Positions 1 to 6,907 of a stretch of DNA of 13,859 bases are shown one piece after another. The position numbers and the translations under genes were made by a program. Source of the stretch: Lachnospiraceae bacterium. GTDB taxonomy: Bacteria > Bacillota > Clostridia > Lachnospirales > Lachnospiraceae. Below the pieces are notes generated by a model that saw only the letters and a list, made by a program, of their open reading frames with translations, did not search any database and had not been told where the DNA came from. Position 1 is the first letter of the stretch. Every line of letters starts with the position of its first letter. The stretch spans positions 1 through 13,859 of the forward strand of contig JAITWD010000024.1 of NCBI GenBank assembly GCA_031285465.1, in the 5' to 3' direction.

Positions 1-908
1 CCAATGTCCTGTGCGGACAGCTCTTCGATGTCCCGGTCCGCGGTACCCATGCACACAGCTGGATCATGAGTTTTCCCGATGAATACACCGCCTTTAAAAC
101 CTATGGCGAAATGTACCCCGGTGCATGCATTCTTTTGGTTGACACCTATGACACCATCAAATCCGGCATCCCCAATGCTATCCGGGTCTTCACCGAAATG
201 AGAAGCGCCGGCGTCTCACTGACCAACTACGGCATCCGGCTGGACAGTGGTGACCTCGCCTATCTGTCTAAAAAGGCCCGCCAAATGCTTGACGCCGCCG
301 GCTTTACCGACGCGGTCATCTCTGCTTCCAATGATCTGGATGAATATCTGATCGAAAGTTTAAAAGCACAGGGCGCCACCATCACCTCCTGGGGGGTGGG
401 AACTAATCTGATCACCTCAAAAGATAACCCGGCTTTTGGCGGTGTTTATAAACTGGCGGCCATTATGGACGAAAGCGGCACCTTTGTTCCAAAGATAAAG
501 CTGTCAGAAAATTCCGAAAAGGTAACCAACCCCGGAAATAAAACCATCTATCGTATTTATGATAAAAATAATGGTAAGATTAAGGCCGATTTGATCTGCC
601 TGGCCGATGAACAACTCAATGAACAAGAACCGTTACTACTGTTTGACTCCAATGAACCCTGGAAAAAGACCCGCCTGCCTGCCGGCAGCTATACGGTCCG
701 GGAACTGATGATCCCCCTCTTCCGCGACGGTCAATGCTGTTATAGTTCACCACGGGTTATGGATATCCGTACCTATTGTCAAAAGGAACTGGATACCCTG
801 TGGGATGAGACCAGGCGGTTTGTCAATCCACACACCGTTTATGTGGATTTGTCACAGGCGTTGTATGACACCAAAATCCAACTGCTAAATGAGCTGTCAC
901 CACTATGA
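1..908 (+). CDS. pncB: Nicotinate phosphoribosyltransferase, 5'-truncated by the window edge
   Basis: Converts nicotinate and PRPP to nicotinate mononucleotide, the entry step of the Preiss-Handler NAD salvage pathway; cytoplasmic. The reading frame is open from base 3, and 301 codons are visible. An ATG at 66 is internal: the residues before it (VPVRGTHAHSW) are the family's conserved GT-x-AH-x-W active-site region, where the catalytic histidine lies. Further family hallmarks are LLVDTYDT, YGIRLDSGDL and the phosphate-binding GVGTNLITS. Family members in Bacillota are about 480-490 residues, so roughly 185 N-terminal residues lie outside the window. No frameshift is seen in the visible part. 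It converges on the transporter operon, whose last stop codon is 29 bases away, and no intrinsic terminator is visible between them. The family call is firm; the symbol follows E. coli/B. subtilis usage. Confidence 0.93.
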   Translation, partial: NVLCGQLFDVPVRGTHAHSWIMSFPDEYTAFKTYGEMYPGACILLVDTYDTIKSGIPNAIRVFTEMRSAGVSLTNYGIRLDSGDLAYLSKKARQMLDAAGFTDAVISASNDLDEYLIESLKAQGATITSWGVGTNLITSKDNPAFGGVYKLAAIMDESGTFVPKIKLSENSEKVTNPGNKTIYRIYDKNNGKIKADLICLADEQLNEQEPLLLFDSNEPWKKTRLPAGSYTVRELMIPLFRDGQCCYSSPRVMDIRTYCQKELDTLWDETRRFVNPHTVYVDLSQALYDTKIQLLNELSPL

Positions 909-937
909 TCCTGGTCGGTGCAGATTGGTTGATCGCA

Positions 938-1870
938 TTAATGGGAGGTCGTACTGGTTGGGTCTAGCGCGTCCCTTAATGCATCACCAATAAAATTAAT
1001 GGCAATTACCAACACCACGATCAGTAATCCCGGTGGCAACCACATCCACGGCTGGCGAGTCAACACCGTTAATGACTGGGCTCCATTCAACATATTGCCC
1101 AAGCTTGCCGTTGGTGGCAGCACACCCATCCCCAGGAAACTCAGTGCCGCCTCATCCAACATGGAAAGCGCAACCACACTGGTCGCATAGACCAATATAG
1201 GGGCCACCGTATTAGGCAGTATTTCCGAAAAAAGGATATGGCGCAACGACATTCCGGCAACAAGATTACTCTTAACAAAATTAGTTTCCCGCAAACTCAA
1301 AACATTTCCCCTCACCAAACGCGCTATTCCCGGCCAATCCACCAGACCAAGGATAATGATAATACTCCACAACCCCGGCTCGAAAATGGACGCCGCCACT
1401 AATACCAGCAAAATATAGGGAAAGGACATAACCATATCGGTGAAACGCATAATGATCATATCAAGCAACCCGCCAAAATAACCGGCCACCAGCCCCAAGA
1501 CCACCCCAATAACGGTGGAGATCACGGTAGCCATTAGCCCCACCAGCAGCGATATGCGCATCGCATACAGAATCCTGCTGAAAACATCCCGACCGATCTG
1601 ATCGGTACCAAACCAAAATTGGCCATTAGGTGCACCGCTGAAGGTGCCTACGATCGCATCGGGATCATAAGGCGCTATTATCGGTGCCAAAATCGCAGCC
1701 AGCCCCAGTACTATCAATACCGCCAGACTGACCGTCGCCAGACGGTGACGTCGAAAACGCCGCCACACGGTCTGCCCATAGCTCTCATTCGACAGGTCTT
1801 TTGGCTGGTCTTTTGCCCTACCTATCCTTATTTTATTCTTCACTAACTTCTCACTATTATCTTTTTTCAC
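938..1870 (-). CDS. Peptide-type ABC transporter permease (OppC/DppC-like)
   Basis: Second membrane subunit of an Opp/Dpp-family importer, forming the channel with the OppB-like subunit encoded upstream. It has 310 residues. A cytoplasmic N-terminus of about 35 residues with a basic RRFRRHR stretch leads into a first hydrophobic segment ending IAPYDPD, as is typical of OppC proteins. Five further hydrophobic segments follow. The FGTDQIGRDVFSR motif before the permease domain is diagnostic of OppC/DppC. The EAA coupling loop is recognisable (around NFVKSNLVAGMS and ending ILPN), although the usual AARALGAS core is altered to SNLVAGMS. The start is GTG, with AGGAT a few bases upstream; no in-frame ATG fits better. 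It is the last gene of the operon and is separated from the permease B gene by 186 bases holding a 77-bp tandem repeat. Substrate cannot be told from the permease. Confidence 0.92.
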   Translation of the reverse strand: MKKDNSEKLVKNKIRIGRAKDQPKDLSNESYGQTVWRRFRRHRLATVSLAVLIVLGLAAILAPIIAPYDPDAIVGTFSGAPNGQFWFGTDQIGRDVFSRILYAMRISLLVGLMATVISTVIGVVLGLVAGYFGGLLDMIIMRFTDMVMSFPYILLVLVAASIFEPGLWSIIIILGLVDWPGIARLVRGNVLSLRETNFVKSNLVAGMSLRHILFSEILPNTVAPILVYATSVVALSMLDEAALSFLGMGVLPPTASLGNMLNGAQSLTVLTRQPWMWLPPGLLIVVLVIAINFIGDALRDALDPTSTTSH

Positions 1871-1897
1871 GAAATCCTACCTTAATCCTACTTCTCT

Positions 1898-2051
1898 TAT
1901 TCCCAATGCATTTCGCAGATTTTATCTGCGAAACTGCTTGAATAAAAATTTGAAAAATCTATGATTTTTCAAGCTATTCCCCATGCATTTCGCAAGTTTT
2001 ACTTGCGAAACTGCTTAAATAAAAAATTGAAAAATCTATGATTTTTCAGAC
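1898..2051. repeat. Two tandem copies of a 77-bp structured repeat between the two permease genes
   Basis: Copy 1 is 1898-1974 and copy 2 is 1975-2051, identical at 68 of 77 positions by hand alignment. The first bases of a third unit (tattcc) follow at 2052 and run into the OppB stop codon. Each copy holds two hairpins. The first has a perfect 10-bp stem with a TTT loop (1911-1933; 1988-2010). The second has an 8-bp AT-rich stem GAAAAATC/GATTTTTC (1952-1970; 2029-2047). Two of the ten base pairs of the first stem differ between copies, and both are compensated on the other arm, so the stem is perfect in each. No open reading frame of note covers the repeat. It fits an intercistronic repeat affecting mRNA stability or downstream expression, or a REP/MITE-like mobile repeat; which one is not decidable here. 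Confidence 0.9.
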
Positions 2052-2056
2052 TATTC

Positions 2057-3004
2057 CTACTTCAATGAAATGGTCGGATCCACCAATGCATACAAAATAT
2101 CGGTCACCAGATTTCCGATCAACACCACCACCGCCGACAACAGGCATACCCCCATGATCACAGGATAATCCCGCCCAGTGATCGCACTCATCGTCATTAG
2201 TCCCAAACCCGGCCAGGAAAAAACCTGTTCCACGATCACCGCACCACCAAACAGTACCGGAATCTCCATCCCGATAACGGTCACGATCGGCACCAACGCA
2301 TTTCGTAACGCATGTTTGTTGATCACCATAAAACGACCGATCCCTTTTGCCCGTGCCGTACGTAGATAATCCTGTTGCATAATCTCCAACACCGCACTTC
2401 TGATATAACGGATATTGGTGCCGGCCATTGAGAAGGCCAATACCATAACCGGCATAACCATATGTCGCGCCACATCAACAAAACCGCCCCCACTTCCCAG
2501 CGTCGTCATTCCTCCTGAAGGTAACCAGCCTAAGGTTACGGTAAAAACATAAATCAGTAAAAGAGATAAGAAAAATCCTGGAATACTGCTACCCAAAAAG
2601 GAGGCGGTGACCACCGCATAATCACCTTTGGAATATTGATGGATCGCACTATATATCCCCGCCGGCACTGCAATCACCAAACTGACGACCAGCGAAACAC
2701 CCATCAGTAACAATGTCGGTCCAATATGCTCACCGATCAGCCCACTCACCGACTGAAAGTTTTTCATTGAATAGCCCATGTTGCCCTGTAAGAGCTGGCC
2801 TAACCAGGCAAAATACTGCACATAAAAAGGCTGATCCAGCCCCAAGGCAATTCGCCTTGCCTCTACCGCTGCCTCTGATACCCGCGGTCCCTGAAGCATC
2901 TCCAACGGACTGCCGGCCATACACATTATTGCATAATCAATAATGGTTATCCCGATCAGCACCGGGATCGCTATTAATATCCGTTTGATAATGTACTTAG
3001 CCAT
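2057..3004 (-). CDS. Peptide-type ABC transporter permease (OppB/DppB-like)
   Basis: First membrane subunit of the importer. It has 315 residues, the normal length for OppB/DppB. The N-terminus MAKYIIKRILIAIPVLIGIT is the classic OppB first membrane segment, followed by an extracytoplasmic region rich in family residues (ALGLDQPFYVQYFAWL, GNMGYSM). The permease domain has about five more hydrophobic segments. The EAA loop DYLRTARAKGIG...ALRNALVPIVT contacts the ATPases, and the C-terminus ends DPTISLK. The ATG is preceded by GGGAG at about 8 bases. The stop codon overlaps the start of a third, broken copy of the 77-bp repeat. It lies 74 bases after the OppF-like gene, with a hairpin in the gap, and before the OppC-like gene. 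Confidence 0.94.
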   Translation of the reverse strand: MAKYIIKRILIAIPVLIGITIIDYAIMCMAGSPLEMLQGPRVSEAAVEARRIALGLDQPFYVQYFAWLGQLLQGNMGYSMKNFQSVSGLIGEHIGPTLLLMGVSLVVSLVIAVPAGIYSAIHQYSKGDYAVVTASFLGSSIPGFFLSLLLIYVFTVTLGWLPSGGMTTLGSGGGFVDVARHMVMPVMVLAFSMAGTNIRYIRSAVLEIMQQDYLRTARAKGIGRFMVINKHALRNALVPIVTVIGMEIPVLFGGAVIVEQVFSWPGLGLMTMSAITGRDYPVIMGVCLLSAVVVLIGNLVTDILYALVDPTISLK

Positions 3005-3031
3005 TTATCATACTCCCTCAGCTCTATCGAT

Positions 3032-3056
3032 AAGATATCCCCCGGAGGGGCATCTT
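3032..3056 (-). other. Intercistronic hairpin between the OppF-like and OppB-like genes
   Basis: Arms AAGAT/ATCTT enclose a CCCC/GGGG stem closed by a 4-base loop; the transcript strand reads AAGATGCCCCTCC then GGGGGATATCTT. There is no following T-run, so it does not look like an intrinsic terminator. It could set relative expression of ATPase and permease genes or stabilise an mRNA end; this is inference. Confidence 0.55.
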
Positions 3057-3078
3057 AAACGCCATCTTTTGTGTCACG

Positions 3079-4068
3079 TCATGTAGTTTGTCTCAGCATG
3101 ACCGGGCAAGCAACCAAATGACGGCTTCCTTCTACCAATGTGTCGATCCCCGGTTCCTTATGCTGGCAATCATCAACCGCATGGGGGCAGCGGGGATGAA
3201 AGCGGCATCCCTCCGGCGGATTAATACCAGAAGCCACCTCACCCTCCAGTAATATTCCCGAACCGACCGGACGGTCGGGATCGGGGATCGGCGCCGCATT
3301 ACATAAAGCTTTCGTATACGGGTGGATCGGATTATGAAATAATTCGCCAGCATCGGCAATTTCCACGATCTTACCAAGATACATCACGGCAATCCGATCA
3401 CTGACGTAATTCACTGCTCCCAGACCATGACCGATAAAAAGACAGGTCAGCTTCAATTCTTTCTGCAACTGCCTAAGCAGATTCAGTATTTGTGCCTGAA
3501 TGGAAACATCCAGCGCACTGACCGGTTCATCGCAAACCACAAACTCTGGTTTTAGCGACAGTGCTTTGGCGATACAGATACGTTGCCGCTGACCACCGGA
3601 AAATTCATGAGGGTATTTACCCAATGCCCTGCTGGACAATCCGACCATTTCCATCAGGTCATCTAATTTTGACCGTAGATTTTCCTTGGTTGCCAAGCCA
3701 TGATATAACATGGGTTGCGACAATATTTCATAGATATGCTTGCGTGGATTAAGCGATGAGTAAGCGTCCTGAAAGACCATCTGTAAACCGGTGCGGATTT
3801 TTTTGCCTTTACTGCCCTTAAGTTCATTTAGGTCATGTCCCCGAAAACGCACCGTTCCGGCGGTGGGTTTCTCTAATCCCACGATCAGGCGTCCCATCGT
3901 CGATTTACCGCAACCCGATTCACCAACCAGACCTAGTGTTTCCCCTTCCCGGATTATTAATCGGGCACCGTCCACCGCCTTGACATAACCGGTAGTGTGG
4001 GTTACAATACCGCCCTTTAAGGGATAATATTTTTTTAAATCTTCTATCTCGATCAATATTTGTTCCAA
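3079..4068 (-). CDS. Peptide-type ABC transporter ATP-binding protein (OppF/DppF-like)
   Basis: Second of the two nucleotide-binding subunits that drive import. It has 329 residues. Walker A is GESGCGKS at residues 49-56, the Q-loop is Q100, the signature is FSGGQRQR at 156-163, and Walker B is FVVCDE at 176-181 followed by PVSALD. The H-loop histidine is H214. The residue after H214 is glycine (IGHGLG) where the family nearly always has aspartate (SHDL/AHDL). The C-terminal oligopeptide-transporter (oligo_HPY) extension contains C-x5-C-x6-C around CRFHPRC and a further Cys near the end. Translation appears to start at TTG, with GAGG 8 bases upstream (inside the 26-base gap after the D gene); the nearby ATG at 4073 is out of frame. 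The N-terminal YYPLKGG is typical of OppF rather than OppD. Confidence 0.93.
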   Translation of the reverse strand: MEQILIEIEDLKKYYPLKGGIVTHTTGYVKAVDGARLIIREGETLGLVGESGCGKSTMGRLIVGLEKPTAGTVRFRGHDLNELKGSKGKKIRTGLQMVFQDAYSSLNPRKHIYEILSQPMLYHGLATKENLRSKLDDLMEMVGLSSRALGKYPHEFSGGQRQRICIAKALSLKPEFVVCDEPVSALDVSIQAQILNLLRQLQKELKLTCLFIGHGLGAVNYVSDRIAVMYLGKIVEIADAGELFHNPIHPYTKALCNAAPIPDPDRPVGSGILLEGEVASGINPPEGCRFHPRCPHAVDDCQHKEPGIDTLVEGSRHLVACPVMLRQTT

Positions 4069-4094
4069 ATCATTTTCCTCGCCATCTTAACCCA

Positions 4095-5060
4095 TTAAGC
4101 TCCGCACCGACTACATTTAACCAAATGATCGCCTTTACACATAAAGTTGTTCTGTGGCAAAGCACAATCCTCCACATATAAAGAGCAACGTTCGGCAAAG
4201 CGACAACCGACGATATCATCATAGTCCTCCGGAACAATCCCAGGGATCGCCATCAGTTTCCGGTCTGCTTCATCGAAGATACCGGGAACGGTCTGCAATA
4301 ATGCACGTGTATACGGATGGAGCGGATGGTGAAAAAGCTCTGCGACGGTTGCTTCTTCAACAATCTGTCCTGCGTACATAACCAACACACGATCGGCCAT
4401 CTGGGCAACCAGCCCGATATCATGGGTTATCAGGATCATCGCCATCCCCATATCTTTTTGCAATTCTTTAAGTAACTTCATAATCTGTGCCTGAATGGTG
4501 ACATCCAATGCCGTTGTGGGCTCGTCAGCGATCAAAAGACGCGGATTGCACGAAAGTGCCATCGCGATCATTGCCCGCTGGCGCATCCCTCCGGACAGGG
4601 TATGGGGATATTTCCGCATGACCGCCACCGGATCGGGCATGCCGACCTTCTTAAGGATAGCTAATGTTCGCTCCTCAGCTTCTTTTTTCCCCAGTCCCAT
4701 ATGGGTTTTGATACTTTCGGCAATCTGATGTCCAATAGTAAAAACTGGGTTCAATGAAGTAAGAGGATCTTGAAAAATCATCGTCATTTGATTACCACGA
4801 TAGCCATCCAATTCCTTTTCACTCATCTCCAGCAAATTTTTGCCATCAAACAGGACGGAACCGTTGATAACGGCTCCGCCTCTGCCAAGTAATCCCATTA
4901 TGGACAACGATGTCACACTTTTACCGCAGCCTGACTCGCCAACGATACAAACCACCTCACCAGGGTCCACATGAAAACTAATATTGTCCACACTGACCTT
5001 TTCTCCAAAATCACCGGTAAAGGCCGTGGACAGGTTTTTTACCTCTAAAATGCCCGACAT
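4095..5060 (-). CDS. Peptide-type ABC transporter ATP-binding protein (OppD/DppD-like)
   Basis: First nucleotide-binding subunit of the importer. It has 321 residues. Walker A is GESGCGKS at residues 41-48, the Q-loop is Q97 (MIFQDPLTSLNP), the signature is LSGGMRQR at 155-162, Walker B is LLIADE at 175-180 followed by PTTALD, and the H-loop is THD with H213. The methionine in the signature and the PTTALD ending are typical of OppD/DppD rather than OppF. The C-terminal oligo_HPY region carries C-x5-C-x6-C (CRFAERC...C) plus three more cysteines close to the C-terminus (MCKG, KCSRCG). ATG start with GAGG 5 bases upstream. It directly follows the lipoprotein gene (50-base gap) and precedes the F gene (26-base gap), consistent with one transcript. 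Confidence 0.94.
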   Translation of the reverse strand: MSGILEVKNLSTAFTGDFGEKVSVDNISFHVDPGEVVCIVGESGCGKSVTSLSIMGLLGRGGAVINGSVLFDGKNLLEMSEKELDGYRGNQMTMIFQDPLTSLNPVFTIGHQIAESIKTHMGLGKKEAEERTLAILKKVGMPDPVAVMRKYPHTLSGGMRQRAMIAMALSCNPRLLIADEPTTALDVTIQAQIMKLLKELQKDMGMAMILITHDIGLVAQMADRVLVMYAGQIVEEATVAELFHHPLHPYTRALLQTVPGIFDEADRKLMAIPGIVPEDYDDIVGCRFAERCSLYVEDCALPQNNFMCKGDHLVKCSRCGA

Positions 5061-5110
5061 AATTGCCTCATATTTATGCTTGATTAATAGTATCTGTTAA
5101 GTCGTTATAA

Positions 5111-6706
5111 TTATTGTGCGATCTCCCAGTTTTGTACCTCATTAAAAAATCCATACGCCGACGGCTCGGCATTCAACAGACGATTGTTGACTGCACCCTG
5201 AGGACTGATCACATAGGCGGAAAATAACGGAACATCCTCCTGCACCTTACGGTTTATGATTGAATAAAGTTCTTTGACTGCCTGGGTATCACTGCTATTT
5301 TGTACATCGACCAAAGCGGCATCGATCGCCGGATCGGAATATCCGGTCCAACTGCCCGGTCCACCAAGCAACCAGAACACATCCGCATAAGGATCGATCG
5401 GTGGATAGGTATACTGTACCGCCATCATCGCATAATCACTGGTACTTTCATCGGTCGGAACGGTCATCAGGGTATTCAGATCAACACTGCGGATTTCCAC
5501 CGTAATGCCAATCTCTGCCCATTGAGCCACCATTACTGCGGCGGCATTAACAAAGGTACTGTCGCCCGAATCAATATACATCGTCAAAACCTGTGTTCCA
5601 TCCCATCCGGCATCGGTGAGTAGCGCTCGGGCTTTATCCGGATCATAGGCAAAGGGAACCATGGTCTCGTCATAAAATGGTCCCGCCGACGATAAAAAGC
5701 CATCCACGATCTCACCCTTTCCTTTTAACAGGTCAGATAATATTTTCTCACGGTCGATCGCATAAAGCAATGCCTGACGTACTCTGACATCGGGTACATT
5801 CGCCGTCTGAATGAAAACCGACAGATTGGTGACCGGTGTGCCATAGATCACTTTGATATTGTCCAGCTCCTCAACGCTTTCATAGTCTTCCTGTGGAATA
5901 CTGCTCAAGGTATGATGAGTAATGTCTATTTCTCCCGATTGCAAACCGGCATACAACTGACTACCGTCCACGATTCTGATGTTCAGATTCTTGATGGATG
6001 GTGCGCCCCGCCAATATTGCTCATTAGCTTGATAGGAAACGTAATGATTAAAATCAACATCGGAAACAAAATATGGCCCACTGACCACATCGGGCTGGTT
6101 AAACCATTCCGCTGTTGGCAATTCTTCTTCACTAAATTGCTCGATAATATGTTTCGGCAGGGTCATAATATAACGTCCATAGGCATTTTGGAAGCTGGTC
6201 AGTCCCATCGGAAATTTAGTAGTAAAACGAACCGTCTTTTCATCAATGACCTGAACCCCTTCAATTGAATCGGCACCGGCCTCAACCATCCCGTCGTCCT
6301 TTACTCCAACGATATTATATAACTGCATCGTAACATTACCGATGGACGGACTGGCCATCCGCAGCACGGTATAGGCAACATCCTCTGCCGTTATCGGCTG
6401 ACCATCAGACCATACCGCTGTTTCATCAATATGCACATCAAAATTCAAGTTGTCGGTAGTGGTGATGGAATCGGCTAATTGACCGACAAAGTTAAGTTCC
6501 GGGTCGATCTCCACCAACGGCAGAAACATCAAACCAGTGGCATATTTATTAATCTCCACTCCATCCATCTTTAATGGGTTCAATAAACCTACTGGACTGG
6601 TGACCCCGACATTGACCGTATCCGCCACTGCATTTCCTGCCGCTGAGCAAGCGGTGAGGGTTAATGCCAATACTGCTGCTAATAACACCTTCAATAATTT
6701 CTTCAT
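5111..6706 (-). CDS. Extracellular substrate-binding lipoprotein of the peptide-type ABC transporter (SBP_bac_5 family)
   Basis: Captures the ligand outside the cell and delivers it to the permease pair. From the ATG at 6706 it has 531 residues, normal for the OppA/DppA family. The N-terminus is a type II signal peptide: MKKLLK, a hydrophobic core, and the lipobox LTAC with the lipidated Cys at residue 20. Family features include an N-terminal SPVGLLNPL segment, VWSDGQPITAEDVAYTVLRM, and RVRQALLYAIDREKI. The frame stays open upstream to a TTG at 6748 and an ATG at 6718, but these would add a charged, tryptophan-rich extension ahead of the signal peptide. A GGAAAGG lies 13 bases before the 6706 ATG and too close to the 6718 ATG, so the start choice is good but not certain. 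It is the first gene of the operon, about 95 bases after the predicted transcription start. The ligand is probably peptide, but nickel, sugars or other solutes are known for this family and cannot be excluded. Confidence 0.92.
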   Translation of the reverse strand: MKKLLKVLLAAVLALTLTACSAAGNAVADTVNVGVTSPVGLLNPLKMDGVEINKYATGLMFLPLVEIDPELNFVGQLADSITTTDNLNFDVHIDETAVWSDGQPITAEDVAYTVLRMASPSIGNVTMQLYNIVGVKDDGMVEAGADSIEGVQVIDEKTVRFTTKFPMGLTSFQNAYGRYIMTLPKHIIEQFSEEELPTAEWFNQPDVVSGPYFVSDVDFNHYVSYQANEQYWRGAPSIKNLNIRIVDGSQLYAGLQSGEIDITHHTLSSIPQEDYESVEELDNIKVIYGTPVTNLSVFIQTANVPDVRVRQALLYAIDREKILSDLLKGKGEIVDGFLSSAGPFYDETMVPFAYDPDKARALLTDAGWDGTQVLTMYIDSGDSTFVNAAAVMVAQWAEIGITVEIRSVDLNTLMTVPTDESTSDYAMMAVQYTYPPIDPYADVFWLLGGPGSWTGYSDPAIDAALVDVQNSSDTQAVKELYSIINRKVQEDVPLFSAYVISPQGAVNNRLLNAEPSAYGFFNEVQNWEIAQ

Positions 6707-6765
6707 ATTACTAACCATACCTTTCCACCATTTAGCTTCTATTTTCAATTAATTCTTTGTGGTTG

Positions 6766-6803
6766 ACACCGTTCATTTCCTACTAGTCATGTAGGAACGG
6801 TGT
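6766..6803 (-). promoter_or_regulatory. Leader hairpin / inverted repeat at the predicted transcription start of the transporter operon
   Basis: ACACCGTT (6766-6773) pairs with AACGGTGT (6796-6803), and CCTAC (6779-6783) pairs with GTAGG (6791-6795). A 5-base bulge sits on one arm and the loop has 7 bases. The 5' edge falls almost exactly at the transcription start expected from the -10 box. It could be an operator for a repressor or a 5' mRNA-stabilising hairpin; no ligand or regulator can be named. Confidence 0.6.
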
Positions 6804-6808
6804 GGATA

Positions 6809-6837
6809 AGTATACTTCTTTCTATATGATTTGTCAA
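6809..6837 (-). promoter_or_regulatory. Sigma-A promoter of the transporter operon
   Basis: On the minus strand the -35 box is TTGACA (6832-6837, perfect consensus), the spacer is 17 bases, and the -10 box is TATACT (6809-6814, 5 of 6 consensus). The start would be near 6802, giving a leader of about 96 bases before the lipoprotein ATG. The promoter lies between mfd and the transporter genes, so the operon need not depend on mfd transcription. Confidence 0.85.
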
Positions 6838-6840
6838 TAG

Positions 6841-6903
6841 CTTGTGCACTATTAGTCTTTGCTTATGCACTATTGGTCTTTACTTGTTCATTATTGATCC
6901 TTG
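6841..6903 (-). repeat. Three tandem 21-bp direct repeats upstream of the -35 box
   Basis: Units lie at 6841-6861, 6862-6882 and 6883-6903 with no gap. On the plus strand their shared core is CTTRTGCACTATTRGTC, with a CTTTR tail. Units 1 and 2 agree at 18 of 21 positions, and units 1 and 3 at 16 of 21. The array begins 3 bases upstream of the -35 hexamer and ends 4 bases from the mfd stop codon. The 21-bp period equals two helical turns, so each unit presents the same face of DNA. This is the layout expected of activator or repressor binding sites on the transporter promoter; the protein is unknown. Confidence 0.85.
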
Positions 6904-6907
6904 CTCT

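Noticed and set aside
66..68. ATG at 66 as the start of nicotinate phosphoribosyltransferase
   Set aside because: The frame is open to base 3 and encodes the conserved active-site motif VPVRGTHAHSW upstream of this ATG, so it is an internal methionine of a truncated gene.
1898..2051. The 77-bp units as a CRISPR array
   Set aside because: The units abut without unique spacers, there are only two full copies, and no cas genes are present.
5300..5623. Plus-strand open frame of 107 codons inside the substrate-binding protein gene, and similar ones elsewhere
   Set aside because: They lie opposite well-supported genes, have no ribosome binding sites or recognisable domains, and are explained as shadows of the coding strand.
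5319..5760. Apparent clustering of CGATCG palindromes
   Set aside because: About five occurrences were noticed in the whole window by eye, close to the three or four expected by chance, so there is no case for a special repeat.
6707..6748. Longer start of the substrate-binding lipoprotein (TTG at 6748 or ATG at 6718)
   Set aside because: Both would place charged and tryptophan-rich residues before the signal peptide, and no well-spaced ribosome binding site supports them. The ATG at 6706 starts directly with MKKLLK and the lipobox.
6841..6903. 21-bp repeats as plasmid-type iterons (replication origin)
   Set aside because: Only three units, no replication initiator gene or AT-rich melting region nearby, and the array abuts a sigma-A promoter among chromosomal housekeeping genes.
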